A DNA stretch of 64,000 nt, from the NCBI RefSeq assembly GCF_900104415.1, contig NZ_FMXR01000014.1, positions 1 to 64,000 of the forward strand, written 5' to 3'. This stretch comes from Eubacterium oxidoreducens. Lineage in GTDB: Bacteria; Bacillota; Clostridia; Lachnospirales; Lachnospiraceae. The translations under genes were made by a program, and so were the position numbers. Shown here piece by piece: positions 51,401 to 60,146 of this stretch; positions within the stretch are counted from its first letter, which is position 1, and every line of letters begins with the position of its first letter. The notes under the pieces are model-generated. The model saw only the letters and a list, made by a program, of their open reading frames with translations, did no database searches and was not told the origin of the DNA.

Positions 51401-52251
51401 TTCTTCATCGCCAAAAGTGCGATGTCCATAAGGCAGACAAATTTATCATCTCTGCCTTTATATAATTCTTTATGGGTATTCAGATAATCCTGATAGGTTT
51501 CTTCAATTGGTTTCTTGTAATAGCCATTTCCAAACTTCACGCTCGAAAGTTCTGTTGAAAATGTTGTATGACGACAATGATCTGACCAATAGGTATCTAG
51601 CACACGAATCTCTGTCATAGACGGATTTCGCTTTTCATCATTGGCAAAATAATTATGAATATGCTTAAAATCTTCGAAGGTCATTGCCAGTCCAAGACTC
51701 TCATAAAGCTTCTTAAGCTCCGCATCTGACATTTTTATAAATCCATCAAAAACCAGCACATCCGCAGGTTCTTCATAATCTACTACCAAAGTATCCGGCT
51801 TTTCCTCGAGTGCACATCTTGAGTCAACCGGATTAATGCAATGATCCTTAATTGCCTCTAATTGTTCCTCCGTCAAATCCCCTTTTATCACGTAGGTAGT
51901 TGCTGTATGAATAACCGGTTCTTCGTCTTCTGCCAACAGTTTTACACATTGCTGTGCAGAATCCGCTCTTTGATCAAACTGTCCCGGCAAATACTCCACA
52001 CTAAAGACCTTGCCGCCTGCAGCATCAAAGGTCTCCTCATATACATGATCCAGCGGTGGCTCAGAAAATACCGTTACCAATGCCTTTTGATATGTTTCAT
52101 CCGATACATTTTCAATATCATAACGAATCAGTTCGCGAACCTTTGTAACTTCTTCAATTCCAAGATAATTACGAATCTCAGCCTTCAACTCTCTTGCCTT
52201 TACTGCAAAGGCTGTTTTCTTTTCCACATAGATACGTCTGACGTTACCCAT
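48448..52251 (-). CDS. purL: Phosphoribosylformylglycinamidine synthase, large single-chain form
   Basis: PurL converts FGAR to FGAM with glutamine and ATP. The 1267-residue protein fuses an N-terminal PurS-like segment (RRIYVEKKTAFAVKARELKA), two synthetase halves (VNFKNETHNHPTEIEPFGGA, GGRTGRDGCGGATGSSKAHT, GGKDSMSGSFNEIDVPPTLV) and a class I glutaminase (VFIPVFPGTNCEYDSARAF, MFPGGFSAGDEPEGSAKF, LALGICNGFQALIKLGLVP with nucleophile Cys, and MAHSERRGKN). This is the large form found in proteobacteria and many Clostridia. ATG 52251 follows AAGGAGGATAAACGA. It lies 36 nt after the helicase stop codon and apart from purEMND. Confidence 0.96.
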   Translation of the reverse strand: MGNVRRIYVEKKTAFAVKARELKAEIRNYLGIEEVTKVRELIRYDIENVSDETYQKALVTVFSEPPLDHVYEETFDAAGGKVFSVEYLPGQFDQRADSAQQCVKLLAEDEEPVIHTATTYVIKGDLTEEQLEAIKDHCINPVDSRCALEEKPDTLVVDYEEPADVLVFDGFIKMSDAELKKLYESLGLAMTFEDFKHIHNYFANDEKRNPSMTEIRVLDTYWSDHCRHTTFSTELSSVKFGNGYYKKPIEETYQDYLNTHKELYKGRDDKFVCLMDIALLAMKKLKAEGKMTDQEESDEINACSIVVPIEVDGKEEEWLVNFKNETHNHPTEIEPFGGAATCLGGAIRDPLSGRTYVYQAMRVTGAADPTLPVEDTMSGKLPQRKIVTEAARGYSSYGNQIGLATGYVKEVYHPDYVAKRMEIGAVMGAAPRRAVQRLNSDPGDIIILLGGRTGRDGCGGATGSSKAHTSESLDTCGAEVQKGNAPTERKIQRLFRREEVSFLIKKCNDFGAGGVSVAIGELADGLKVNLDKVPKKYAGLDGTELAISESQERMAVVIDPKDVEQFLAYAKEENLEATEVAVVTKEPRLILTWRGKEIVNLKRSFLDTNGAHQETSVEVEIPKQEENFLNKIAIKEVEESLEDDEFYSAWMNTLVDLNVCSQKGLVEQFDASIGAGSVLMPYGGKYQMTETQSMVAKIPVQNGTTDAVSMMAYGFEPKLSSWSPYHGSVYAVLESVARIVATGGDYKKIHFTFQEYFKRMTEDPKRWSQPFSALLGAYKAQIGLGLASIGGKDSMSGSFNEIDVPPTLVSFSVDVANGSDIITPELKRMDSAIVLFEIKKDEYDLPDFEQVKDLYETFTQLVREGAITSAYAVDAYGIAAALAKMSFGNKIGLTFESDLDAKKTFMPGFGNLVAEVPAAKVAGLKDVIRRANLEKYVSVIAHTNFEKNIKYKAEVIELEDAIEVWTSRLEGVYPTRESQVRKQLGDPHFEAEKIYVCKHKVAKPTVFIPVFPGTNCEYDSARAFKEAGADVIVKVFKNLNAQDIRDSVEEFTKAIRQSQILMFPGGFSAGDEPEGSAKFFATAFRNEKMKEAVMKLLNERDGLALGICNGFQALIKLGLVPYGEIRAQDENSPTLTYNTVGRHISKMVYTQVVSNKSPWLMKAPLGHTFVNPASHGEGRFVAPQEVLQKLFDEGQIATRYVDAFGKPTTDEEWNVNGSYLAVEGITSPDGRVLGKMAHSERRGKNVAINIYGKQNMELFESGVEYFK

Positions 52252-52287
52252 TCGTTTATCCTCCTTAATCGTCTTAAGACACATTAC

Positions 52288-54669
52288 TTATATCATACCT
52301 TCTTCGTCTTCAATTCGCAATAACGAAGTCTTCCAAAAATTCTCTAATTTTCCTTTAAAATTTGTTAGATTGCATACCTGCCTGTGCGACCACTCCATCG
52401 GGAATAACCCTTGCATATCATTTCTCATAAACCGTTCATCCAAAAGCAAAATAACCCCATAATCTTCCTTTGTGCGAATCACCCTGCCGGCCGCCTGCAG
52501 CACCTTTGTCATCCCCTCATAGGTATATGCATAATCAAATCCGTTTTTTCCTTGTTCGCTGTAATAATTTTTCAAAATATCTCGTTCATTGCATACCATA
52601 GGCAACGCCGTTCCGATAATTGCGGCTCCAATCAGACGGCTTCCTTTTAGATCAATTCCTTCCGAAAATATTCCGCCCAAAACACAAAATGCAAGCAAAG
52701 ATTGATTTCTTTTCTTCTCAAACGCTTCCAAAAACTCTTCCCTGTCCGCTTCTAACATGCGCCGCTCCTGCACAACCACTTCTACCTGCTTTGCTTCTTC
52801 AAGGTTCATAAACACTTCGTAAACCTGACGCATCATCTTATAAGATGGGAAAAATGCAATATAATTTCCTTGTTTAGAAAGCGCCATTCCTTTTAGATAT
52901 TCTGCGAAGTGTTCGAACTCTTCCCTCGTCCGGCGTGAATACAAACTACTCACATCTGCTCCGACCAAAACGCAGCTTTGTTCTTTTGAAAATGTGCTCC
53001 TTGCATAGATTGCATAGGGATTTTCATATGTGCTAAGCAGATGCTTGTAATATTGAATTGGCAGAAAAGTTGCCGAGAAAAATATCACGCCTCTTCCTCG
53101 ATCTAAGTAGGATTTTAGATTGCTTGCTGTATCTACACAAAAAAGATGCAATGCAAATTCATCCTCCGGTGTGATTTCCGAATAAATCACGTAGTTTTCA
53201 TCCAAAAGGTCATAAATCATCATAAACCCACGAAGTGTCATATAAAATTCTACCACTTCTTCTTTTCCTGCAAATTCATCACTTTCTCTTAAAAATTCAT
53301 CCATCGTACTTGCAAGACGAAGCAACTTGAATATAAGCTCGTTAATCTGCTCATGTACCATATAACCATCACACTGTCGTTTCCATTCTAAAAGCACCTT
53401 ATTACAAGCTTCTAACTGCTTTGTGATTTTCTTGTTATGAGAATTCAAGATCTTCTTGACACGCAAAAAATCTTCTTTTATCAACGTCGCGCTGTACATT
53501 TCCCTGGCGCGATTCACCAAATTGTGTGCTTCGTCGACCAAAAACAGATGATCGCCCTTACTACCTTCTGAAAAAAATCGTTTCAAATGTGCATTAGGAT
53601 CAAATGCATAATTATAATCGCATACGATATCATCCGCCCACTGCGCAAGATCTAATTGAAATTCATAAGGACATACTTTATATTCTTCTGCTGCCTTTTG
53701 TATCTGCTTACGAAGAAAGACGTCCTTCGTTGTCCACACATGAAAAAGGGCATCATTCACCCGATCAAAGTGACCTTTTGCGTACATACACGCCTGAGGA
53801 TTGCAGAGCATATCGTCCATCGGACAGATTTTCTCCTTGGCCGTTATCTCAAGCAGCTTTCCTGCGTATCCATGGTCTTTTAATACGTAAAATGCTTCTT
53901 TTGCCACACTTTTTGTAATCGTTTTGGCTGTCAAATAAAAGATCTTATCCCCATAGCCTTCTCCCACAGCCTTTACCGCCGGAAAAACACATGCCATTGT
54001 CTTTCCTGCTCCGGTAGGCGCCTCAACAAATAGCTGCGCGCCCTCTTCAAGCGTTCTGTAAACCGCCGCCGCAAGCTGCTTTTGTCCCTCTCGATAAGGG
54101 AACGGAAATTGCAGTTTCTCGATTGATGCTCTTCTTTGTTCTTTTTGGTGCATCTGTTCTACTGCCCAGCGGTCATATTCCAGAACCAGATTCATAAACC
54201 ACGATTCTAATTCCTCTGCCGAATAAGTATATGTAAAATACTTAATTTCTTCTTCGTCTCTTCCTAAACTTGCATATGTCATCTGCACCTTGATGCATTC
54301 CTGGTCAAATAATCTCACATACATATACGCGTAACATTTTGCCTGAGCTAGGTGGATTGCCACCGGTTCTTCCATTTTCATAACATCGCAAAACATTCCC
54401 TTAATTTCATCGATTATCACCGGGTCTTCTTTTATTATTCCGTCGGCTCTTCCTTCTAAGGAAAGAATATATTCCTCTCTACACACTTCTATCTTAAGTG
54501 GCACCTCTGCTTCATAGGTCGAACCCATACTTTTTTGGATTCTTCTGTGCAACTTAGCCCCTTCAAGCATTGCCTGTGTCTGCCCTGATTTTGATATTCT
54601 TTGGTCAATATCTCCGCTTCTCATCAAAAACTCAAGGAAATTTCGAACCGATATTCTAATCTTCTCCAT
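52288..54669 (-). CDS. XPD/DinG-type Fe-S helicase with N-terminal PD-(D/E)XK nuclease domain
   Basis: The 793-residue protein has two parts. Residues about 30-120 look like a RecB/Cas4-type nuclease: His41, Asp76 in GRADGII, Asp87-Glu-Ile-Lys90, and QAKCYAYMY. Residues 190-790 form a superfamily 2 helicase: Walker A APTGAGKT (217-224), four Fe-S cysteines (282, 289, 294, 333), DEAH box (379-382), and the C-terminal GGIFSEGIDLKGSRLIGAAI with QAAGRVIRTKEDYGVILLLD. It should unwind and trim damaged or recombining DNA. The gene precedes purL closely. Related Firmicute proteins are known, but their precise pathway is not. Confidence 0.87.
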   Translation of the reverse strand: MEKIRISVRNFLEFLMRSGDIDQRISKSGQTQAMLEGAKLHRRIQKSMGSTYEAEVPLKIEVCREEYILSLEGRADGIIKEDPVIIDEIKGMFCDVMKMEEPVAIHLAQAKCYAYMYVRLFDQECIKVQMTYASLGRDEEEIKYFTYTYSAEELESWFMNLVLEYDRWAVEQMHQKEQRRASIEKLQFPFPYREGQKQLAAAVYRTLEEGAQLFVEAPTGAGKTMACVFPAVKAVGEGYGDKIFYLTAKTITKSVAKEAFYVLKDHGYAGKLLEITAKEKICPMDDMLCNPQACMYAKGHFDRVNDALFHVWTTKDVFLRKQIQKAAEEYKVCPYEFQLDLAQWADDIVCDYNYAFDPNAHLKRFFSEGSKGDHLFLVDEAHNLVNRAREMYSATLIKEDFLRVKKILNSHNKKITKQLEACNKVLLEWKRQCDGYMVHEQINELIFKLLRLASTMDEFLRESDEFAGKEEVVEFYMTLRGFMMIYDLLDENYVIYSEITPEDEFALHLFCVDTASNLKSYLDRGRGVIFFSATFLPIQYYKHLLSTYENPYAIYARSTFSKEQSCVLVGADVSSLYSRRTREEFEHFAEYLKGMALSKQGNYIAFFPSYKMMRQVYEVFMNLEEAKQVEVVVQERRMLEADREEFLEAFEKKRNQSLLAFCVLGGIFSEGIDLKGSRLIGAAIIGTALPMVCNERDILKNYYSEQGKNGFDYAYTYEGMTKVLQAAGRVIRTKEDYGVILLLDERFMRNDMQGLFPMEWSHRQVCNLTNFKGKLENFWKTSLLRIEDEEGMI

Positions 54670-54716
54670 AACCGCCTCACAAAGAACGAAAACTTCTTTC
54701 TAACTTTCTATTATAA

Positions 54717-54746
54717 AAAAAGGAGAATCATCCATGATTCTCCTTA
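54717..54746 (-). terminator. Terminator of the HPr-like gene
   Basis: AAGGAGAATCA pairs with TGATTCTCCTT around TGGA, then TTTTT. Confidence 0.85.
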
Positions 54747-54758
54747 ACATGCTTTCTA

Positions 54759-54989
54759 TTATGACATAACAGCAAACTTCTTCAGAACTTTCTCAAATTC
54801 CTCATTCTGACCTCTGCATGTCACATCAAGTACTCTTGAATAGCCTAATCCCATCATCCCTAAAATCGACTTCGCGTCAATGATAATATGACCAAATCCT
54901 GCGTCAATATCAAAATCACACTTGCCGGCTGCACCAACAAACTCTTCAACATCACCTGGTGCACCAAGTCGGATCTTCCATCTGTTCAC
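54759..54989 (-). CDS. HPr-like protein lacking the phosphorylatable histidine
   Basis: The 76-residue protein has the HPr fold pattern, with AKSILGMMGLG (Ser41, the position of the regulatory Ser46) and the C-terminal FEKVLKKFAV. At the N-terminus, where HPr has HARPATLLVQ with the PEP-phosphorylated His15, it has LGAPGDVEEFVGAAG and no His. It therefore cannot carry sugar phosphotransfer, but might be a regulatory HPr of the Crh type. The start is GTG 54989 with AAAGGAGCCATAATT upstream; a longer frame begins at a TTG inside that site. It has its own promoter and terminator. Confidence 0.78.
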   Translation of the reverse strand: MNRWKIRLGAPGDVEEFVGAAGKCDFDIDAGFGHIIIDAKSILGMMGLGYSRVLDVTCRGQNEEFEKVLKKFAVMS

Positions 54990-55033
54990 AATTATGGCTC
55001 CTTTCAAATGAATTAACTACTCACTTGATGGTC

Positions 55034-55062
55034 ATTATACTACGCATAGATATAGCACACAA
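55034..55062 (-). promoter_or_regulatory. Sigma-A promoter of the HPr-like gene
   Basis: On the minus strand TTGTGT and TATAAT are 17 nt apart, about 45-75 nt upstream of the start. Confidence 0.72.
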
Positions 55063-55089
55063 GATGTACTTTGCTCCCAATATCTGGTA

Positions 55090-55824
55090 CTATCTACACT
55101 GCCTTATATAAAACAATGCAAGCATATTCTCGAATACATTTAAGGCCATACTTCCTTTTTGGATTTTCGCCGCTTTGACGGCGTCTTTGATATCATCCAA
55201 ATCAACATCATCAAAATCCACTTCATCAATCGAAAGTTTATACGCATAATTCACATCATTGCGTTCTTTTTCCTTTCCCGCAATCAAAGAATGATATACC
55301 TGAAACACATTTGCCGTAAGATTGGTCATCGTATTATACAATTCATCCGCATCGATATTTTCAACCATTGTATCTGTCTTCTTTTTAAATAATCCCGATG
55401 ACGGTACCTCAAGTTTTGAAATCCAAGTGTCAATCTGCGACACTGTTACATTAATTCGGTCTGCAAGTTCCGGCGTCTTCGTTACCTTTTCCACTTTTTT
55501 TAGTTGCAACAGCTCCTTTAGACCACATAAATAGAAGTAATCAAGCACCCATTGATTCGAGGCATTCTTCGTCTTACAAGATGCCGAAAAATCACGTAGC
55601 CTGGTCAGCACAAATGTTTTCATAAAATCCGTATCATCAAAACTGCGATCTAGAAGCGTCATCACTTCTTCAGCCGAAACCGGATCATTACTAAGTAATT
55701 TTCCCAAAACACTGCTGATTTTATCCTCGAGAAATTCGCGTATTTCACTTACAAAAAAATCATGCAGCACTTCTGCCGGCATTTCCTCTATCATTCCATC
55801 ATAAAATTCATTTACAATCACCAT
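55090..55824 (-). CDS. Hypothetical protein following the Hpt gene
   Basis: The 244-residue soluble protein is mainly helical and acidic (EIREFLEDKISSVLGKLLSN, VDFDDVDLDDIKDAVKAAKI). It has no membrane helix and no motif I recognise; a region near 110-130 (TPELADRINVTVSQIDTWIS) looks like a weak helix-turn-helix. It starts one base after the Hpt stop codon with AGGAGGTATTGTGAC as ribosome site, so the two are a coupled pair. A role as the target or partner of the phosphotransfer protein is inference. Confidence 0.7.
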   Translation of the reverse strand: MVIVNEFYDGMIEEMPAEVLHDFFVSEIREFLEDKISSVLGKLLSNDPVSAEEVMTLLDRSFDDTDFMKTFVLTRLRDFSASCKTKNASNQWVLDYFYLCGLKELLQLKKVEKVTKTPELADRINVTVSQIDTWISKLEVPSSGLFKKKTDTMVENIDADELYNTMTNLTANVFQVYHSLIAGKEKERNDVNYAYKLSIDEVDFDDVDLDDIKDAVKAAKIQKGSMALNVFENMLALFYIRQCR

Positions 55825-55825
55825 G

Positions 55826-56170
55826 TCACAATACCTCCTGTCTCAATCGCTCGTATTCTTTCTCAACTTCTAGATACAATCGCATCATATCTTCAGCATT
55901 CTCTGTTCTAAGCGGTTCTACTTCTTCAATCAGTCTTTCATAGAGCGGCGTAAGCCCGAGATTTCCGGCAACTCCTTTTAGCGCATGTGAATGTAAAAAA
56001 GCAGTATGTGTATCTCCTGCCTCAACTGCTTCTTTTAACTTGCACATCGTTTGATCCTCCAAAAAATCATCCAGACATTTCTTATACAAATCAACATCCC
56101 CAAGAAAACGTTCCAATGTACCTTCTACATCTGCCCCATAATTTTTCAATTTTAATACGAACCCGTCCAT
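55826..56170 (-). CDS. Histidine phosphotransfer (Hpt) domain protein
   Basis: This 114-residue protein is a stand-alone Hpt domain. The phosphoacceptor is His62 in HSHALKGVAGNLGL, the four-helix bundle layout is clear, and no other domain is present. Such proteins shuttle phosphoryl groups between a hybrid kinase and a response regulator. No kinase or regulator is near, so partners are encoded elsewhere. ATG 56170 has AAGGGGTTTTT upstream; the longer frame to 56215 lacks a clear site. A promoter lies upstream (56299-56326). Confidence 0.85.
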   Translation of the reverse strand: MDGFVLKLKNYGADVEGTLERFLGDVDLYKKCLDDFLEDQTMCKLKEAVEAGDTHTAFLHSHALKGVAGNLGLTPLYERLIEEVEPLRTENAEDMMRLYLEVEKEYERLRQEVL

Positions 56171-56298
56171 AAAAACCCCTTCATCTCCTCCAAATATTCC
56201 TGTCTCATCCCGCACAACTCAGCATAGAATCCATGTCGTCTCCGCTGGCATGTTTTACATGCATAATACTAATACTATTTTCCCATGTTTTTTTATTA

Positions 56299-56326
56299 AT
56301 TATAACACTTCCTGAAAATATCTCAA
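56299..56326 (-). promoter_or_regulatory. Candidate promoter of the Hpt pair
   Basis: On the minus strand TTGAGA and TATAAT are 16 nt apart, about 130-155 nt upstream of the Hpt start. Confidence 0.6.
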
Positions 56327-56405
56327 CCAAAACAGAACGTCTCTTGCGGCTTAATATTGTTGCAATTTCTTTTCGCGCAAGTATGCATGCTACGCAGCGT
56401 GTTTT

Positions 56406-56446
56406 AAAAGAAAAGCCCAATCAGATTGCATGATAACCTGATTGGG
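56406..56446 (-). terminator. Terminator of secDF
   Basis: GCCCAATCAG pairs with CTGATTGGGC around a 13-nt loop, then TTTTCTTTT. Confidence 0.85.
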
Positions 56447-56469
56447 CATATAAGACTCACATACCGTTT

Positions 56470-58737
56470 TTATCTTCTTTTCTTTTTCTTACGTTTTTGA
56501 GAAACAAGCTCTTTCTTTGGCTCCGTTTCTTCTTTTTCTGTTTTTTGTTCCTCTTTCGGTTGCTTCACAGCTTTTGGTATTCTTACCAGCTTTTCCTTAC
56601 CGATATGCAACTTAAACGAGAACCAAAGTCCCGATGCAATTGCGATTGAAGAATACGTACCACTGATAATACCTACGATTAATGGCAATGCAAAATCCTT
56701 AATCGTTGCCACTCCAAGAAGATATAATACAAATACCATAACAAATGTAGTCAAAGAAGTCATAATCGAACGCGTAATCGTCTGCGTAATACTCTTATTA
56801 CCAATTTCCATTACGGCATCCGCATCCTTTTTCTCTCTTGCATTTGTCAGGTTCTCTCTGAATCGGTCAAAGATTACGATGGTATCATTGATGGAATAAC
56901 CAATCAGCGTCAACATACATGCAATAAATGTACTTCCGACTGAAATTCTCGTCAGCGCATAACAGGTAAGTACAATCAAAATATCATGTACCAAAGCAAG
57001 TACTGCTGAAGAAGCATATCGAATATCCTTAAATCTAAACCAGATATAAATCAGCATTAAGATTGCAGCTATAATAACCGCCCATAATGCATCGCTTCTC
57101 ATTTCCGAACTGATGGTAGAACTGATATTTGTATATTGAATATCTTCCTCTGCTACTCCAAAGTTCTCCTGAAGCGCTGTGCTCAATTCCTCACGCTCTT
57201 CTAAGTCAAGCGTTCTAGTCTTAATCACAATCGCATTCGAATCGCTAACATTTTGCGTCTGAATCGCACTGTCATTGGTTACTTCACTGACAACCGGTAC
57301 AACCTCAGACTCTAACTCTTCTACTGTATAGTCCTTATCCATCTCAACTGTTGTAGAGGTACCGCCAACAAATTCAAGGGAATAATTAAGTGCACCATTG
57401 CCCTGATTGCTTTGGTAACCCATATAACCGAATCCGATTACGATAATCACAATCGAAACAAGGAAATAGATTCTTCTTTTTCCAATAAAATTAATGGTCT
57501 TTCTTGCTTTCGCTTTCCGATAAGCACGCTCATTCTTAACCCCAAGGCCATAGAATGATAACATCAAAATTCTAGAAATAACCAGTGCTGTAAACATAGA
57601 AAGAACAATACCAATCGCAAGTGTTGCAGCAAATCCTCGCACGGAACCAGAACCTCTTGCTCCTAACACAGCTGCAGCAATTAATGTTGTAATATTACCA
57701 TCTACAATTGCCGAAAGTCCCTTCTTAAATCCGCTTTTTATTGAAACAAGCACGCTGTGGTCAGCTGCAAGCTCCTCTCTGATACGAGCAAATATAATAA
57801 CATTTGCATCTACTGCCATACCAATCGACAAGATGATACCGGCAATACCCGGAAGCGTAAGCGTTACATCAAAGACATTAATAACACTTACCACCAATGC
57901 GGTATAAAGTGCAAGTGCAATTGCTGCAACCACACCCGGAACAGCATAAAATATAATCAGTAAGATCATTACAATCGCAAGACCAATTGCTGCTGCTTTT
58001 AAAGACGTACTAATCGCATCTGAACCAAGCTGTGCACTTACTACTTCTGACTGTACTTCTTCAAGCTCTACAGACAAAGAACCGATACGAATCATAGATG
58101 CAAGTTCTTCCGCTTCTTCATAGCTGTCCATACCTGTAATCTGCGCTGTTCCGCCTGTAATCTGACTTTGTACTGTCGGTGAAGAAATCGTCTCTCCATC
58201 ATATACGATCGGGAGCTGCTGTCCCACATATTCACCGGTAATTTCTGCAAATGTTTCAGCCGCCTCATCTGTCAAGGTCAGCTCTACAACATAACCACTG
58301 TCATTGACATCACTTCCGGTAGATGCTGCCTGTGCATCGGCAATATCATCACCATCTAAGAACGCCTCTCCGTCCGGTGTTTGAAATTCCAATGAACCAG
58401 GTGTTCCAAGTTCTTCTAGCACCTCATTTGCATCGCTGACACCCGGAATCTCAATGGTAATTCTGTCATCCCCCTGCTGATATACGCTAGCCTCAGTACT
58501 GTAACTTTCAGCTCTTCGTTGCAGCTTGTAGATCGTATCTGCCATATCTTCCGATGATGGAGCTCCGTCTACTGCTTCATAAGTAATACTAACGCCACCT
58601 GCCAGATCCAATCCAAGCTTGATTCCGGCATCTTCCTTATCCTTGGTTGCTGACAAAACTCCGAAAGCATAATATCCAAGTGCTGCGATAATCGCTACAA
58701 TGATGATAATCGCAACTATGCTCTTTGACTTTTTCAT
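56470..58737 (-). CDS. secDF: SecD-SecF fusion protein translocase subunit
   Basis: The 755-residue protein fuses SecD and SecF: an N-terminal helix, the large extracellular P1-type region (GIKLGLDLAGGVSITYEAVD), SecD helices with GLAIVMILLIIFYAVPGVVA and GMAVDANVIIFARIREE, then SecF with GALNYSLEFVGGTSTTVEMD and a second membrane half (TLIGYSINDTIVIFDRFREN). SecDF uses the proton gradient to help proteins leave SecYEG on the outer side. It ends with a lysine-rich tail (KKELVSQKRKKKKRR). It follows scfB by 22 nt, so scfA, scfB and secDF may form one transcription unit. Confidence 0.95.
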   Translation of the reverse strand: MKKSKSIVAIIIIVAIIAALGYYAFGVLSATKDKEDAGIKLGLDLAGGVSITYEAVDGAPSSEDMADTIYKLQRRAESYSTEASVYQQGDDRITIEIPGVSDANEVLEELGTPGSLEFQTPDGEAFLDGDDIADAQAASTGSDVNDSGYVVELTLTDEAAETFAEITGEYVGQQLPIVYDGETISSPTVQSQITGGTAQITGMDSYEEAEELASMIRIGSLSVELEEVQSEVVSAQLGSDAISTSLKAAAIGLAIVMILLIIFYAVPGVVAAIALALYTALVVSVINVFDVTLTLPGIAGIILSIGMAVDANVIIFARIREELAADHSVLVSIKSGFKKGLSAIVDGNITTLIAAAVLGARGSGSVRGFAATLAIGIVLSMFTALVISRILMLSFYGLGVKNERAYRKAKARKTINFIGKRRIYFLVSIVIIVIGFGYMGYQSNQGNGALNYSLEFVGGTSTTVEMDKDYTVEELESEVVPVVSEVTNDSAIQTQNVSDSNAIVIKTRTLDLEEREELSTALQENFGVAEEDIQYTNISSTISSEMRSDALWAVIIAAILMLIYIWFRFKDIRYASSAVLALVHDILIVLTCYALTRISVGSTFIACMLTLIGYSINDTIVIFDRFRENLTNAREKKDADAVMEIGNKSITQTITRSIMTSLTTFVMVFVLYLLGVATIKDFALPLIVGIISGTYSSIAIASGLWFSFKLHIGKEKLVRIPKAVKQPKEEQKTEKEETEPKKELVSQKRKKKKRR

Positions 58738-58759
58738 TGTTTTCCTTCTTCCTTCCTAG

Positions 58760-60121
58760 TTATAATTCCTGCGCTTTTGCTGCTTCTAACATAATCGCAC
58801 ATTCAATTCGTTTTTTTTGTAACTCGCACCCTACGTCATAGGCATCATGGATACTTCCATGAAAATTAAAGGAATTCGCTGCACAACCGCCGCTACAATA
58901 AAACTTTGCAAAACATTTTCTGCACTTTTCCTTCGAATATACGTTACAACTCTTAAACTCTGTCTGAAGATCTTTATTTTCAATTCCGGTAAATACCGTT
59001 CCCATCAAGAAATCTTCATTTCCCACGAATTGGTGACATGGATAGAGCTCTCCTGTTGGTGTAACTGCCAGATACTCTGTCCCAGATCCGCATCCTGACA
59101 AGCGTTTTGCCACACACGGGCCACCTTCTAAATCTATCATAAAATGGAAAAAATTAAAAGTCTTTCCTAACTGATTTCTCTTTCGCATTTCTGCTGCCAG
59201 ACGATCATACTCATCAAATAATTTCGGAAGATCTTCCTGCGTAATTGCATAATCATCCTCCGGCTGCGCTACTACCGGCTCTACCGAGATCTGCTCAAAC
59301 CCAAGATCTGCCAAATGAAGCACATCCTTAGCAAAGTCTAAGTTGTGATGGGTAAATGTCCCACGCACATAATAATTTTCCTGATTTCTGCTCTTGGCAA
59401 ATTCTTTGAATTTAGGAACGATAATATCATAACTGCCGGCGCCTTTTGGGAACGGTCGCATGCGGTCATTGACTTCCTTACGCCCATCAATACTCATAAC
59501 CACATTGCTCATTTCCCGATTGGCAAATTCCATGACATCCTCGTTTACCAGCGTACCATTTGTGGTAAGTGTAAAACGAAAATTCTTACCATGTAATTTC
59601 TCTTGCTCTCTTCCATAAGCAACCAGCCTTTTTACCACATCAAAATTCATCAGTGGTTCTCCGCCAAAGAAATCCACTTCCAGATTCCTTCTGCTACCCG
59701 AATTGGCAATCAAAAAATCAAGTGCCGCTTTGCCAACTTCATAGCTCATAAGTTCTCTTTTTTGACCATGATATTCCCCTTCTTCTGCAAAGCAATACTT
59801 GCAGGACAAGTTACAATCATGAGCAATATGAAGACATAATGCTTTTACAACTGTCGGTCTTTTGGAAAAGTCAAAAATATAATCTTCATATTCGTCTTTG
59901 GTAAAGAGCATTTCCTGATCAATCAGTTCTTGAATCTCTTCAAGTGCTTCTTTTAACTCTTCTTCGTCATAATGCTCGGATAATTTTTGTATTATTTGCT
60001 CCGTAGAATTTTCTTCATAAATCTCAAGCACATCATATACAACATCATCCACCACATGAATTGCACCACTGTTCACGTCTAGAACAATGTTAAAACCATT
60101 GTTTTTAAATTGATGTATCAT
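58760..60121 (-). CDS. scfB: SCIFF radical SAM maturase
   Basis: ScfB installs thioether crosslinks in the six-cysteine peptide ScfA. The 453-residue protein has an N-terminal RiPP-recognition region (residues 1-90; NNGFNIVLDVNSGAIHVVDD), the radical SAM triad Cys103, Cys107, Cys110 in HDCNLSCKYCFAEEG, FFGGEPLMNFDVVKRL, and a SPASM domain with additional cysteines (SGCGSGTEYLAVTPTGELYP, SKEKCRKCFAKFYCSGGCAA). The length is typical. AAAGGTAATTTTAAGAG precedes the ATG, a weaker and longer spacing than usual. It lies downstream of the scfA gene, separated by a hairpin and a decayed copy of the dispersed repeat. Confidence 0.95.
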   Translation of the reverse strand: MIHQFKNNGFNIVLDVNSGAIHVVDDVVYDVLEIYEENSTEQIIQKLSEHYDEEELKEALEEIQELIDQEMLFTKDEYEDYIFDFSKRPTVVKALCLHIAHDCNLSCKYCFAEEGEYHGQKRELMSYEVGKAALDFLIANSGSRRNLEVDFFGGEPLMNFDVVKRLVAYGREQEKLHGKNFRFTLTTNGTLVNEDVMEFANREMSNVVMSIDGRKEVNDRMRPFPKGAGSYDIIVPKFKEFAKSRNQENYYVRGTFTHHNLDFAKDVLHLADLGFEQISVEPVVAQPEDDYAITQEDLPKLFDEYDRLAAEMRKRNQLGKTFNFFHFMIDLEGGPCVAKRLSGCGSGTEYLAVTPTGELYPCHQFVGNEDFLMGTVFTGIENKDLQTEFKSCNVYSKEKCRKCFAKFYCSGGCAANSFNFHGSIHDAYDVGCELQKKRIECAIMLEAAKAQEL

Positions 60122-60146
60122 CTCTTAAAATTACCTTTCTGAAAAA

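Noticed and set aside
56205-56420. 71-aa minus-strand reading frame between secDF and the Hpt gene
   Set aside because: It begins with TTG inside the secDF terminator, lacks a ribosome site and contains the Hpt promoter.
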